A stretch of 64,000 nt of DNA, taken from Azotobacter bryophylli. Its GTDB lineage: Bacteria; Pseudomonadota; Gammaproteobacteria; Pseudomonadales; Pseudomonadaceae. Shown here piece after piece: positions 27,840 to 36,788 of the stretch. Each line of letters starts with the position of its first letter. The stretch's first letter is position 1. The notes beneath the pieces are model-generated. The model was not told the DNA's origin and did no database searches. It saw nothing but the letters and a program-made list of their open reading frames with translations. Position numbers and translations under genes: made by a program. The stretch is taken from NCBI RefSeq assembly GCF_042643485.1, contig NZ_JBHRSJ010000035.1:124001-188000 (forward strand), written 5' to 3'.

Positions 27840-28184
27840 TCAGTCCTGCTTGTTCTTGAGCAGGTCGGCGAGGCCGGCCAAGGCCTTGAAGGTGGTCTTC
27901 GGCCCGAGATCGGCGCCGGGCCGGGGCGCGGTCTGGTACTGGGCGTCGGTGTAGCGGGAGTGCTCGTTGTCGTGGCAGTACAGGCAGAGCAGTTCCCAGT
28001 TGGAGCCGTCCTCGGGGTTGTTGTCGTGGTTGTGGTCCTTGTGGTGGACCGTCAACTCGCTGAGACGCTTGCCGGAGAACTCCCGCGCGCAGCGTCCGCA
28101 AACCCAGGGAAACATCTTCAGTGCCTTTTCCCGGTAGCCTTGTTCGCGCTGGCTATAGGGGACGTAGGGCTTGTTCGTGCTCAT
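27840..28184 (-). CDS. YajD-like HNH nuclease-family protein
   Basis: A 114-residue protein with the HNH fold motifs CGRCAREF, LTVHHKDHNHDNNPEDGSN and LLCLYCHDNEH, which together give the catalytic His and a zinc site made of two Cys pairs. This is the YajD family, whose biological role is not settled. Stand-alone gene. Confidence 0.88.
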   Translation of the reverse strand: MSTNKPYVPYSQREQGYREKALKMFPWVCGRCAREFSGKRLSELTVHHKDHNHDNNPEDGSNWELLCLYCHDNEHSRYTDAQYQTAPRPGADLGPKTTFKALAGLADLLKNKQD

Positions 28185-28302
28185 AAGACTGGCCTGTTCG
28201 GTGACTGTGATCGACTGGGAAACGCGGGCATCCCTCGCGAACGCCGCAGCCGATATGGGGCATCAGTTCGGCTGTCCGGTCAATAGGGCGAAGGCGGGCG
28301 GC

Positions 28303-28596
28303 TCAGTGCTGGGCCCGCCAGAGGATCGCATAGCCCAGGCCCATCATCAGCCAGCCGGCGAGGGGGTGGAAGACGCTGCGCCACAGGCGGCTGTAGGGAG
28401 TGAAGCCGACGCCGTGGATGAAGCCGCAGGAGATCCCCCACATCACCAGCGACAGCAGGCCGTGGCTGTAGTGGGCCTTGTCGTCGAGCATGGCGGCCGG
28501 GTGGATCAGCAGCAGCAGGGCCAGCGGCGCTGCCAGCAGCAGGGAGACAGCGCGGAAGGGTCCGCGCTGCAGCCAGGAACGGGGCTCAATCGTCAC
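28303..28596 (-). CDS. ybgE: Cyd operon protein YbgE
   Basis: The start is GTG at 28596, overlapping cydX by 11 nt. The 97-residue protein has three predicted membrane helices and the HGVGFTPYS...WR motif of YbgE proteins that accompany cydABX. It is the last gene of the cytochrome bd operon. Confidence 0.82.
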   Translation of the reverse strand: MTIEPRSWLQRGPFRAVSLLLAAPLALLLLIHPAAMLDDKAHYSHGLLSLVMWGISCGFIHGVGFTPYSRLWRSVFHPLAGWLMMGLGYAILWRAQH

Positions 28597-28702
28597 CCGC
28601 GGGCTCCTCGTCCAGGCGCTGGGTGGTCTCCAGCCAGAGGGCGTTGATGATGCCGAAGCTGCAGGCCAGCAGCACTCCGAGAATCCAGGCGAAATACCAC
28701 AT
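28586..28702 (-). CDS. cydX: Cytochrome bd small subunit CydX
   Basis: A 38-residue single-span protein beginning MWYFAWILGVLLACSFGI, the CydX hallmark, with conserved acidic/aromatic residues after the helix (NALWLE). It stabilises the haem b595/d centre of CydAB. It sits 85 nt after cydB and overlaps ybgE, as in other proteobacterial cyd operons. Confidence 0.9.
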   Translation of the reverse strand: MWYFAWILGVLLACSFGIINALWLETTQRLDEEPAGDD

Positions 28703-28787
28703 CGTGTTCTCCTTGCCCGCGCGGACGCGGGCGTCTGTATCGGGTCATGGGCGCGGGGGGAAGAGCCCCGCGCCGGTCAGGCTCGTT

Positions 28788-29930
28788 TCAGTACAGCCCG
28801 TGCGGGTTGGCTTCGATGGTCCTGTTGCTCAGCCGGCCCCACATGCGCACGTAGCACCACAGGGTGTAGGCGATGATCAGCGGCACGAAGACGCTGGCCA
28901 CGCCGAGCATGATGCCCATGGTCTTGTGGCTGGACGCCGCGTCCCACAGGGTCAGGCTGGAAGCCGGGTCGAGGGTCGAGGGCATGACGAAGGGGAACAG
29001 GGCGAAGCCGGCGGTGCAAATGGTGCCGATGATGGCCAGGCTGGTGCCGAGGAAGGCCAGGCCGCCGCGGCCGATCTGGGCGCCGAACAGGGCCAGCAGG
29101 CCGCCGCCCAGGCCGACCAGCGGCGCGAGGCGGGTCAGCGGGTAGCGGCTGTAGTTGGCCAGCCAGCCGGCGTTGTCCAGCGCCACCTGCTTGTGCAGCG
29201 GGTTCAGCGCCGCGCCCAGATCGTCGAAGCCGCCGACCAGGCTGAAGCCCTGGATGCTGGTGGCCAGCCAGGCCCCGGCGCCGGCGAAGGCGCAGAGGAA
29301 CACCAGCGAGCAGAGGCGGGTGGCCTGCCGCGAGCGTTCGAACAGGGCCGAGTCGGTGCGCAGCATCAGCCAGGAGCCGCCGTGGGCGCAGAGCATGCTC
29401 AGGCTGACCACGCCGGCGAGCAGGGCGAAGGGATGCAGCAGGGAGAAGAACGAGCCTTCGAAGGAGGCGCGCATCATCGGGTCGAGGCGCAGCGGCAGGC
29501 CGAGGAACAGGTTGCCGAAGGCGACGCCGAACAGCAGGGCCGGCAGCGCGCCGCCGGTGAACAGGGCCCAGTCCCAAGCGTTGCGCCAGGTCGGGTTCTC
29601 CAGCTTGCTGCGGTAGTCGAAGCCGACCGGGCGGCAGAACAGGCCGAAGAGCACCAAGAGCAGCGCCCAGTACAGGCCGGAGAAGGCCGCGGCGTAGACC
29701 ATCGGCCAGGCGGCGAAGAGTGCGCCGCCGGCGGTGATGAACCAGACCTGGTTGCCGTCCCAGTGCGGGGCGATGGTGTTGATCGCGACGCGGCGCTCGT
29801 TGTCGGTCTTGCCGACGAAGGGCATCAGCGCCATGGCGCCCATGTCGAAGCCGTCGGTGAGGGCGAAGCCGATCAGCAGCACGCCGATCAGCACCCACCA
29901 GATGAGTTTCAGTGTTTCGTAATCGAACAT
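28788..29930 (-). CDS. cydB: Cytochrome bd ubiquinol oxidase subunit II
   Basis: A 380-residue membrane protein with about eight helices, family-typical length, beginning MFDYETLKLIWW, with GFALTDGFDMGAMAL and HWDGNQVWFITAGGALFAAWP motifs. It forms the high-oxygen-affinity quinol oxidase with CydA. It starts 10 nt after the cydA stop. Confidence 0.96.
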   Translation of the reverse strand: MFDYETLKLIWWVLIGVLLIGFALTDGFDMGAMALMPFVGKTDNERRVAINTIAPHWDGNQVWFITAGGALFAAWPMVYAAAFSGLYWALLLVLFGLFCRPVGFDYRSKLENPTWRNAWDWALFTGGALPALLFGVAFGNLFLGLPLRLDPMMRASFEGSFFSLLHPFALLAGVVSLSMLCAHGGSWLMLRTDSALFERSRQATRLCSLVFLCAFAGAGAWLATSIQGFSLVGGFDDLGAALNPLHKQVALDNAGWLANYSRYPLTRLAPLVGLGGGLLALFGAQIGRGGLAFLGTSLAIIGTICTAGFALFPFVMPSTLDPASSLTLWDAASSHKTMGIMLGVASVFVPLIIAYTLWCYVRMWGRLSNRTIEANPHGLY

Positions 29931-29940
29931 GGCGTGTTCC

Positions 29941-31551
29941 TCATGCGTGGACCGGCGGGGTTTGCTTCTGCGCCGGGCGGGCGGACCGTTCGGCGGCCTT
30001 GGCGGCGAGCTCGAAGTGGTAGCGGCCGGTGTGCAGGCTGGACGGGCCGAGGCGGGCGAACTTGATCATCAGGTACAGCTCGACCACCAGCAGCAGGCTG
30101 TAGAAGCCGACCAGGGCGAGTATCGAGCCGATCAGGTCGCCGCTGGACAGGCTGGAGGCGGACAGATGGGTCGGCAGCACCTCGCCGATGGACCAGGGCT
30201 GACGGCCATGCTCGGCGACGTACCAGCCGGTCTGCACGGCGATCCACGGCAGCGGCAGGCTGAACAGGGCGAACTTCAGCAGCCACGGCTTGTACTCCTC
30301 GTTCCGGCGTGCCGAGGCCCAGAAGGCGCAGCCGAACAGGACCAGCATCAGGAAGCCCGAGGCGACCATGGCGCGGAAGCTCCAGAACAGGCTGAACACG
30401 TTGGGAATGGTGTCCAGCGCGGCGAGCTTGATCTGTTCTTCGGTGGCGTCGACCACGTTCGGGGTGTACTTCTTCAGCAGCAGGCCGTAACCGAGATCCT
30501 GCTTGAGCTCCTTGAAGGTCGCGATGTTTTCCGCGCTCTTGTCGCCGGCGCGCAGTTTTTCCAGCAGGGCGTAGGCCTGGATGCCGTGGCGGATGCGCTC
30601 CTCATGCTCGGCGACCAGGTCCTTGATGCCGGTCACCTGGGTATCCACCGAGCGGGTGGCGATGAGGCCCATCAGGTAGGGAATCTTCACCGCGTAGTCG
30701 GTGCGCTGCTCCTTCTGGTTGGGCAGGCCGAACAGGGTGAAGGCGGCCGGCGCCTCCTCGGTCTCCCACTCGGCTTCGATGGAAGCCAGCTTGGCCTTCT
30801 GCACGTCGCCGACCTCGTAGCCGGATTCGTCGCCGAGAATGATCGCCGAGAGGATCGAGGCCAGGCCGAAGGCCGCGGCGATGGCGAAGGAGCGGCGGGC
30901 GAAGCCCAGGTCGCGCTTCTTCAGCAGGTAGTAGCTGGAGATCGCCAGGACGAACACGGCGCCGGTGACGTAGCCGGCCGATACGGTGTGGACGAACTTG
31001 ACCTGGGCCACCGGGTTGAACACCAGGGCGCCGAAGTCGACCAGCTCCATGCGCATGGTCTCGAAGTTGAATTCGGCGCCCACCGGGTTCTGCATCCAGC
31101 CGTTGGCGATCAGGATCCATAGCGCCGAGAGGTTCGAGCCCAGCGCCACCAGCCAGGTCACGATCAGGTGCTGGACCTTGGACAGGCGATCCCAGCCGAA
31201 GAAGAACATGCCGATGAAGGTGGATTCGAGGAAGAAGGCCATCATGCCCTCGATGGCCAGCGGCGCACCGAAGATGTCGCCGACATAGTGGGAGTAGTAG
31301 GCCCAGTTGGTACCGAACTCGAACTCCATGGTGATGCCGGTGGTGACGCCGAGGGCGAAGTTGATGCCGAACAGCTTGCCCCAGAACTTGACCATGTCCT
31401 TGTACACCTGTTTGCCGGTCATCACGTAGACCGACTCCATGATGGCCAGCAGGAAGGTCATGCCCAGGGTCAGGGGGACGAACAGGAAGTGGTACATCGC
31501 GGTCATGGCGAATTGCAGCCGCGAGAGATCGACGACGGTTTCCGAGATCAT
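29941..31551 (-). CDS. cydA: Cytochrome bd ubiquinol oxidase subunit I
   Basis: The 536-residue protein carries the haem-ligating His21 (MYHFLFVP), the b558 ligand region KFVHTVSAGYVTG, and the quinol-binding Q-loop. The loop is of the long form (extended region before the TIPNVFSLFWSFR segment), as in E. coli bd-I rather than CIO-type oxidases. GRQPWSIGEVLPT is present. It overlaps cydP by 4 nt. Confidence 0.97.
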   Translation of the reverse strand: MISETVVDLSRLQFAMTAMYHFLFVPLTLGMTFLLAIMESVYVMTGKQVYKDMVKFWGKLFGINFALGVTTGITMEFEFGTNWAYYSHYVGDIFGAPLAIEGMMAFFLESTFIGMFFFGWDRLSKVQHLIVTWLVALGSNLSALWILIANGWMQNPVGAEFNFETMRMELVDFGALVFNPVAQVKFVHTVSAGYVTGAVFVLAISSYYLLKKRDLGFARRSFAIAAAFGLASILSAIILGDESGYEVGDVQKAKLASIEAEWETEEAPAAFTLFGLPNQKEQRTDYAVKIPYLMGLIATRSVDTQVTGIKDLVAEHEERIRHGIQAYALLEKLRAGDKSAENIATFKELKQDLGYGLLLKKYTPNVVDATEEQIKLAALDTIPNVFSLFWSFRAMVASGFLMLVLFGCAFWASARRNEEYKPWLLKFALFSLPLPWIAVQTGWYVAEHGRQPWSIGEVLPTHLSASSLSSGDLIGSILALVGFYSLLLVVELYLMIKFARLGPSSLHTGRYHFELAAKAAERSARPAQKQTPPVHA

Positions 31552-31805
31552 CTCGGTTTCTCCTCGTTCAAGGTCAAAGAATTCGGGGTTCCAAGCAGGT
31601 GGGCTCCGACCCGTTCGCTGCCGTCCAACGGTACGGTCGGTTCGCTGAACCAGACCATCTTGATGGCCAGCAGGATGACCAGCTTGAGCAGAAGAACGAC
31701 GCCCATTTCCCGCACCAGCGGGATTCGCCAGGGTGATGGTGGAGTAGTGGATAGCGGCACGCAGACTTCTCCGTTATTGGCATCGGGGATCGGAGAGGCC
31801 GTCAC
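31548..31805 (-). CDS. cydP: Putative cytochrome bd small subunit CydP
   Basis: The 85-residue protein starts with GTG at 31805 and has one membrane helix (about 36-53) preceded by the PLVREMGVVLLLKL pattern of CydP proteins located upstream of cydA. It overlaps cydA by ATGA. It probably stabilises the oxidase. Confidence 0.75.
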   Translation of the reverse strand: MTASPIPDANNGEVCVPLSTTPPSPWRIPLVREMGVVLLLKLVILLAIKMVWFSEPTVPLDGSERVGAHLLGTPNSLTLNEEKPR

Positions 31806-31826
31806 TGCTGCAGGACGCGTCGCTGA

Positions 31827-31849
31827 GCGATCGATTCAGAGTCGATCGC
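31827..31849. promoter_or_regulatory. Inverted repeat upstream of cyd operon
   Basis: A perfect palindrome GCGATCGA-N7-TCGATCGC lies about 20 nt upstream of the cydP start. It may be an operator or a leader hairpin. I found no good Anr/FNR box (TTGAT-N4-ATCAA) in this gap. Confidence 0.4.
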
Positions 31850-31932
31850 GCGTACCGGGGAGTGAGCGTTCGCAGGCGACTATCATTCGGCGGCAGATAT
31901 CGGCGAAATCGATCACAGGATTTTGGTTGTCG

Positions 31933-31957
31933 AAAAAAGGCCCCCCTCGCGGGGGAC
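31933..31957 (-). terminator. Rho-independent terminator
   Basis: On the minus strand, a GC-rich hairpin (GGTCCCCC, loop GCGA, GGGGGGCC) is followed by TTTTTT. It ends transcription entering from the right, i.e. from the gene at 32150-32698, and insulates the cyd operon. Confidence 0.75.
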
Positions 31958-32149
31958 CGTTGAATACAGCAAGTGCTGATGGTGACTTGAACGGTTCGTG
32001 GAAACCTTAGCGTGCTCAAGACAGTGCCAGTTTCTGGCGCCGGTTCCCTGGCCGCCAGTGCGACAGGCTGACACAGGGAGGGCAGGCCCCCGCGCGCGCT
32101 CTGCCTTGGGCAGGGTTTTTCCGCGGGGGTGTGGCGGGCTGTCGCAGAA

Positions 32150-32698
32150 TCAGACTCGCAACCAGCGTCGGAAGCCGCTTCCGGTGCGGGTGCCCAGCGG
32201 GCACCAGGCGAAATCCCAGGGGGAGGGCGGGAGTTCTTCCTGTTCGGCCGGTACCGGGTGGAGGAGGGGTTGCCCGCTGTTCTTCCAGTCGAAGATTGGC
32301 GTTGCCGATCCCTGCCAAGTGAGTACCACACCTACCGCCTGGCTGTCATCCGTGGCCACCCAGCGGGCGGCCGAGGCGATCATCAGGGCCTCGATGTGTT
32401 CTTCCTCGATCTCCTGGCGATAGTCGGACTCCAGCAGCCAGCGGCAGACCTGCAGGTGGAAGCTCCAGTTCAGCGTGATGTGCCGCCAGTAGGCCCAGGT
32501 CATGAACTCGCGGAAGATCCGCGTGCCGTCTGGCGGATCGAGCTTGAGCAGGGCCGGGCAGACGTCGAACAGGGTGTGCCAGTACGGCAGCAGCCGGGCG
32601 TCCAGGTGGACGAAGCTGCGGGCGTTGCCCGGGTAGTCGGGAAAGGGTTGGATGCCGGTGCGGGCGTCGGCAGGGCGAGCTTGTTTATCCATCGTCAT
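32150..32698 (-). CDS. Hypothetical protein
   Basis: A 182-residue soluble protein; ATG at 32698 (MTMDKQ) or 32692 is the likely start. It is rich in Trp and aromatic residues (MTWAYWRHITLNWSFHLQ, PIFDWKN, PSPWDFAWCPLG), with a helical middle (EIEEEHIEALMIASAARW). No family was recognised. It lies downstream of the DUF2946 gene on the same strand. Confidence 0.6.
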   Translation of the reverse strand: MTMDKQARPADARTGIQPFPDYPGNARSFVHLDARLLPYWHTLFDVCPALLKLDPPDGTRIFREFMTWAYWRHITLNWSFHLQVCRWLLESDYRQEIEEEHIEALMIASAARWVATDDSQAVGVVLTWQGSATPIFDWKNSGQPLLHPVPAEQEELPPSPWDFAWCPLGTRTGSGFRRWLRV

Positions 32699-32809
32699 GC
32701 AATCCGATAAGAGCCGTTCTTGACTCGACGCGGCCGGAGCGGCGCCGAGGGAGGATCTGTCCGAAGAGTTCTGGCAATCGCGCAAGAGCCCGTCGGGCGT
32801 GTCGATGCG

Positions 32810-33211
32810 TCAGATGGATAGTGCCGGAGAGGCCCTCGGGTTTAGGCTGGGCCAGGCGTAGCGGGGCGGGGACTTGGCCCGTCGCTCCGGCGGCAGGCGC
32901 ACGGTGCCGATGCATCCACGCAGCAGCAGCCAGCCCAGGCAGAGCAGCAGGGCGATGTTCAGGGTGACCGGGTGGCATAAGGGACAGTTGATCGGCAGGT
33001 CCGGTGCGGCGGTGAGCAGGGCCGCCGGCGGGGGATCGTCGGTTCCGGCCGGGTTGTCGGCCAGGCAGAAGGCGCCCTTGCCGAGAAGCAGGCCGAGCCC
33101 CACGTGGGTCGCGTGGTTGAAGCTGCAAACGAGGGCGTTGACCAGCAGGCCGGCGCACAGCAGGTAGGCTATGTGCGAGCGATCAGTTCTGGCCGGTTTC
33201 GTGGTGCTCAC
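32810..33211 (-). CDS. DUF2946-like membrane protein
   Basis: The start is GTG at 33211 behind AGGAGCG. The 133-residue protein has an N-terminal membrane helix, a periplasmic segment with the CPLCH motif (NCPLCHPV), and a second helix (about 86-100). DUF2946 proteins are often near copper/heme-related outer-membrane genes; here no such neighbour is seen. CPLCH might bind metal (inference). Confidence 0.65.
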   Translation of the reverse strand: MSTTKPARTDRSHIAYLLCAGLLVNALVCSFNHATHVGLGLLLGKGAFCLADNPAGTDDPPPAALLTAAPDLPINCPLCHPVTLNIALLLCLGWLLLRGCIGTVRLPPERRAKSPPRYAWPSLNPRASPALSI

Positions 33212-33421
33212 CGACTCACGCTCCTGTCCAGACGGGCTTGACGGAATCTGCTGGCATTATGACCTAAATTAAAACTTGAGTGTGAAATGCTTGGCATCAT
33301 TTCCGCACCGCGTTTGTCCGTCGTTTTCCGGGGGAAGCCCTCGGCATAGAGCCCTTGCGAGAGCCGACGGGCATTGGTCAGTATTCGCAAAGAGATTGCT
33401 CCCGCCGTACAAGGAGAAGGC

Positions 33422-34840
33422 ATGTCCGCAGTTCTCGAAGGCCGAGTCGACGCCGTGCGCGGCGCGGTGATCGATGTGATCTTCATCGCCACCCTGCCGC
33501 CGATCGGCGATGCCCTGGCCATCCTGCGCGACGACAAGGCGCCGCTGCTCGCCGAGGTGCAGGCGCATCTCGACACCCGGCGGGTTCGCGCCATCGCCTT
33601 CGCCGAGACCGCCGGCCTGCCGCGCGGCGGCCTGGTGCGCGCGCTCGGCGGGCCGCTGACGGTGCCGGTGGGCGAGGCGGTGCTCGGCCGGCTGCTGAAC
33701 GTCAGCGGCGAGATCGGCGACAAGGGCGCGGCCCTGCCCGCCGACGTGCCGCGCCGGCCAATCCACCGCGCGCCGCCGCCGCTGGCGGCGCAGAGCGTCA
33801 GCCGAGAGCTGTTCGCCACCGGCATCAAGGTCATCGACCTGCTGACCCCGCTCGGGCAGGGCGGCAAGGCCGCGATGTTCGGCGGCGCCGGGGTCGGCAA
33901 GACGGTGCTGGTGATGGAGCTGATCCACGCCATGGTCGAGCGCTATCGGGGTATCTCGGTGTTCGCCGGGGTCGGCGAGCGCTCCCGCGAGGGCCACGAG
34001 CTGCTCCTCGACATGCGCGGCTCCGGTGTGCTCGAGCACACCGTGCTGGTCTACGGGCAGATGAACGAGCCGCCCGGGGCGCGCTGGCGGGTGCCGCTGA
34101 CCGCCCTGAGCATCGCCGAATACTTCCGCGACGAGCGCCGGCAGAACGTGCTGCTGCTGATGGACAACGTGTTCCGCTTCGTTCAGGCCGGCGCCGAGGT
34201 CTCGGGCCTGCTCGGCCGGCTGCCGTCGCGGGTCGGCTACCAGCCGACCCTGGCCGACGAGGTGGCGGCGTTGCAGGAGCGCATCGTCTCCCGCGACGGG
34301 GTGGCGGTGACCGCCATCGAGGCGGTCTACGTGCCCGCCGATGATTTCACCGATCCCGGGGTGACCGCTCTGGCCGCCCACGTCGACAGCATGGTGGTGC
34401 TGTCGCGGGCGATGGCTGCCCAGGGCATGTACCCCGCGGTCGATCCGATCGCCTCCTCGTCGCTCCAGCTCGATCCGCTGGTGGTCGGCGAGGCGCACGT
34501 CGCCGTGGCCACCGAGGTGCGCCGGGTCATCGAGCATTACCGAAGTCTGCAGGATGTGATCGCCCTGCTCGGCATCGAGGAGCTGGGCGTCGAGGACCGC
34601 CGCATCGTCGGCCGGGCTCGTCGCCTGCAGCGCTTCCTGACCCAGCCGTTCGCCGTCACCGAAGCCTTCACCGGCCTGCCGGGGCGCTCGGTGGCGCTGG
34701 CCGATACCCTGGCCGGCTGCCGGGCGATCCTCGCCGGCGAGTGCGACGACTGGCAGGAGAGCTCGCTGTACATGGTCGGCACCCTCGACGAGGCCCGCGC
34801 CAAGGAAGAGGCGGCCCGCCAGGCCGGGGGCCGGCCGTGA
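33422..34840 (+). CDS. atpD: N-ATPase F1 subunit beta
   Basis: The start at 33422 follows AAGGAGAAGG. The 472-residue protein has Walker A GGAGVGKT, the catalytic Glu region GVGERSREG, and the conserved VDPIASSS segment. Its operon order (D first, with C, Q, R before B and E) differs from the housekeeping F-ATPase and identifies the N-ATPase type. It hydrolyses ATP to drive ion export. Confidence 0.95.
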   Translation: MSAVLEGRVDAVRGAVIDVIFIATLPPIGDALAILRDDKAPLLAEVQAHLDTRRVRAIAFAETAGLPRGGLVRALGGPLTVPVGEAVLGRLLNVSGEIGDKGAALPADVPRRPIHRAPPPLAAQSVSRELFATGIKVIDLLTPLGQGGKAAMFGGAGVGKTVLVMELIHAMVERYRGISVFAGVGERSREGHELLLDMRGSGVLEHTVLVYGQMNEPPGARWRVPLTALSIAEYFRDERRQNVLLLMDNVFRFVQAGAEVSGLLGRLPSRVGYQPTLADEVAALQERIVSRDGVAVTAIEAVYVPADDFTDPGVTALAAHVDSMVVLSRAMAAQGMYPAVDPIASSSLQLDPLVVGEAHVAVATEVRRVIEHYRSLQDVIALLGIEELGVEDRRIVGRARRLQRFLTQPFAVTEAFTGLPGRSVALADTLAGCRAILAGECDDWQESSLYMVGTLDEARAKEEAARQAGGRP

Positions 34841-35274
34841 GCGCGCCCCTGCACCTGCTGATCGCCACGCCGCAGCAGATCCTCGTCGACTGCGCCGACG
34901 TGGTGTCCCTGCGCGGCGAGGACGCCAGCGGCGGCTTCGGCCTGCTGCCCGGCCACGTCGACTACCTCACCGTGCTCGAACCCACCGTGCTGCGCTGGCG
35001 CCGCGCCAGCGGCGAGCGGGGCTACTGTGCGGTGCGCGGCGGTGTGCTCAGCCTGAGCGGCGGCGAACTGCGCATCGCCTGCCGCGAGGGCATCGTCGGC
35101 GAACGTCTCGACGAGCTAGCCGCACGCGTCCAGGAGGCGCGCGAGGCGCAACGCGACAGCGCCCGCCGGGCGCGGGTTGAGCATCTGCGCCTGCATACCC
35201 GTGCGGTACGCCAGCTGGTGCGCTACCTGCGCGCCGAAGGCGAGACGCCGTTCAATCCCGAGGGAGAACCCTGA
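34837..35274 (+). CDS. atpC: N-ATPase F1 subunit epsilon
   Basis: A GTG start overlaps the atpD stop by 4 nt. The 145-residue protein has the epsilon N-terminal beta-sandwich (VVSLRGEDASGGFGLLPGHVDYLT) and a short helical C-terminus. It couples rotation and regulates ATPase activity. Confidence 0.9.
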   Translation: MSAPLHLLIATPQQILVDCADVVSLRGEDASGGFGLLPGHVDYLTVLEPTVLRWRRASGERGYCAVRGGVLSLSGGELRIACREGIVGERLDELAARVQEAREAQRDSARRARVEHLRLHTRAVRQLVRYLRAEGETPFNPEGEP

Positions 35275-35558
35275 TGCAACCGGACGAGAAGACCGACCGC
35301 AGCATGGACGCCGCCGCTCGCCGTGCACTGCGCCGGGAGGAGCAGGCGCGCACGGATCCGGAGCCGTCGCTGGGACGCCGGCTGGGGCAGATCGGCGTGC
35401 TCGGCTGGGCCATCGTGGTGCCGCTGCTGATCGGCCTGCTGCTCGGCCGCTGGCTCGATCGTCTGCTTGGCACCGGCGTGACGTTCTCCGCCGCGCTGCT
35501 GTTCCTCGGCGCCGCCGTCGGCCTGTGGTCGGCCTGGCGCTGGATGCACCGTCAATGA
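35274..35558 (+). CDS. atpQ: N-ATPase membrane protein AtpQ (AtpI-like)
   Basis: A 94-residue protein with a charged N-terminus and two membrane helices separated by a short LDRLLGTGVT turn, the AtpI/AtpQ pattern. It overlaps atpC by one base. It probably assists c-ring assembly. Confidence 0.85.
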   Translation: MQPDEKTDRSMDAAARRALRREEQARTDPEPSLGRRLGQIGVLGWAIVVPLLIGLLLGRWLDRLLGTGVTFSAALLFLGAAVGLWSAWRWMHRQ

Positions 35559-35569
35559 AGGAGTGATTG

Positions 35570-35839
35570 ATGAATCCCGCTATCGCCGGACAACTCGCCG
35601 CCGGACTGTTGGTCGGCCTGCTCGCCGGCGTCTGGCATTTCGCCCTGCTGGCGCTGAACCTGCGCCTCTACACCGGGGGACGGGTCGCCGTCGGCCTGTG
35701 CCTGCAACTGCTGCGCCTGGGGCTGACCGTCGCTGCGCTGGCCAGCCTGATCCGCCTGGGGATCGGCGCCGTGCTGGCCGGCGCCCTGGGCCTGCTGCTG
35801 GCCCGGCAGTGGCTGGTGCGGCGGAGGGCGACGGCATGA
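35570..35839 (+). CDS. atpR: N-ATPase membrane protein AtpR
   Basis: The ATG at 35570 is preferred over the adjacent TTG; AAGGAG lies upstream. The 89-residue protein is highly hydrophobic with three predicted helices and the conserved N-ATPase-specific GxxHFxLLxLNxRL pattern (here WHFALLALNLRLY). AtpR is found only in N-ATPase operons and is thought to associate with the c-ring. Confidence 0.88.
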   Translation: MNPAIAGQLAAGLLVGLLAGVWHFALLALNLRLYTGGRVAVGLCLQLLRLGLTVAALASLIRLGIGAVLAGALGLLLARQWLVRRRATA

Positions 35840-36525
35840 CCCATTCCCCCCTGGTCAGCGAGACCCTGTTCCAGCTCGGGCCGGTGCCGGTGAGCAAGGC
35901 GGTGGCGGTGACCTGGCTGCTGCTGGGACTGCTCGGCCTCGGCAGCTGGCTGCTGACCCGCCGTTTGAGCCTGCGCCCGTCGAAGTGGCAGAGCGTGCTG
36001 GAGCTGCTGGTCGAGACCCTCGACGGGCAGATCCGCGCCACCATGCAGGTCTCGCCGGAGCCGTACCGTGCCCTGATCGGCACGCTGTTCCTGTTCATCC
36101 TGGCAGCCAACTGGAGCGAGCTGATCCCCGGTATCGAGCCGCCCACCGCCCAGCTGGAGACCGACGCCGCGCTGGCGCTGATCGTGCTGGCCGCCTCCAT
36201 CGGCTACGGCGTGGCGACCCGCGGCCCGATGGGCTACCTGCGCACCTTCGCCGAGCCGAGCTGGGTGATGATCCCGCTGAACATCGTCGAGCAGCTGACC
36301 CGCACCTTCTCGCTGATCGTGCGGCTGTTCGGCAACATCATGAGCGGCGTGTTCGTGCTGGGCATCGCCCTGTCGCTGGCCGGTCTCCTGGTGCCGATTC
36401 CCTTCATGGCGCTGGATCTGCTCACCGGGGCGATCCAGGCCTACATCTTCAGCGTGCTGGCGATGGTCTTCATCGGCGCTGCCGTGCAGGACGCCGCCCG
36501 CCCGCATTCCGAGAGCAAGGAGTAG
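35836..36525 (+). CDS. atpB: N-ATPase Fo subunit a
   Basis: The 229-residue membrane protein overlaps atpR by 4 nt. It contains the conserved helix with the essential Arg in SLIVRLFGNIMSG, and ends in QAYIFSVLAMVFIGAAVQ. It forms the ion half-channels opposite the c-ring. Confidence 0.93.
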   Translation: MTHSPLVSETLFQLGPVPVSKAVAVTWLLLGLLGLGSWLLTRRLSLRPSKWQSVLELLVETLDGQIRATMQVSPEPYRALIGTLFLFILAANWSELIPGIEPPTAQLETDAALALIVLAASIGYGVATRGPMGYLRTFAEPSWVMIPLNIVEQLTRTFSLIVRLFGNIMSGVFVLGIALSLAGLLVPIPFMALDLLTGAIQAYIFSVLAMVFIGAAVQDAARPHSESKE

Positions 36526-36529
36526 TTGC

Positions 36530-36778
36530 ATGGACAACCTGATCGAGATCGTCAGCATCATCGCCGCGGCCGTCGCCGTCAGCTTCGGCGCCATCGGCCC
36601 GGCCTTCGCCGAGGGGCGGGCGGTGGCCGCGGCTATGGACGCCATCGCGCGCCAGCCGGAAGCCGCCGGCAGCCTGTCGCGCACCCTGTTCGTCGGCCTG
36701 GCGATGATCGAGACCATGGCCATCTACTGTCTGGTGGTGGCGGTGCTGCTGCTGTTCGCCAACCCCTTCGTCCACTGA
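36530..36778 (+). CDS. atpE: N-ATPase Fo subunit c, sodium-binding type
   Basis: An 82-residue two-helix proteolipid. Ion-site residues are Glu28 (GPAFAEGRA) in helix 1 and Glu61-Thr62 with Tyr66 (AMIETMAIY) in helix 2. This double-carboxylate arrangement matches N-ATPase c subunits assigned as Na+-binding. It has the conserved polar loop ARQPE. The ring should translocate Na+ (inference from residues). Confidence 0.94.
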   Translation: MDNLIEIVSIIAAAVAVSFGAIGPAFAEGRAVAAAMDAIARQPEAAGSLSRTLFVGLAMIETMAIYCLVVAVLLLFANPFVH

Positions 36779-36788
36779 GCGAGGCCCC

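Larger units (their letters stand above)
31806..32149. other. Intergenic region between cyd operon and hypothetical gene
   Basis: 344 nt holding the cyd promoter, the 23-nt palindrome and the leftward terminator described separately. The stretch 31960-32149 shows no gene. Confidence 0.5.

Noticed and set aside
33212..33421. sigma-70 promoter with TTGAGT upstream of atpD
   Set aside because: The -35 is plausible but no acceptable -10 at correct spacing was found, so it was not listed.
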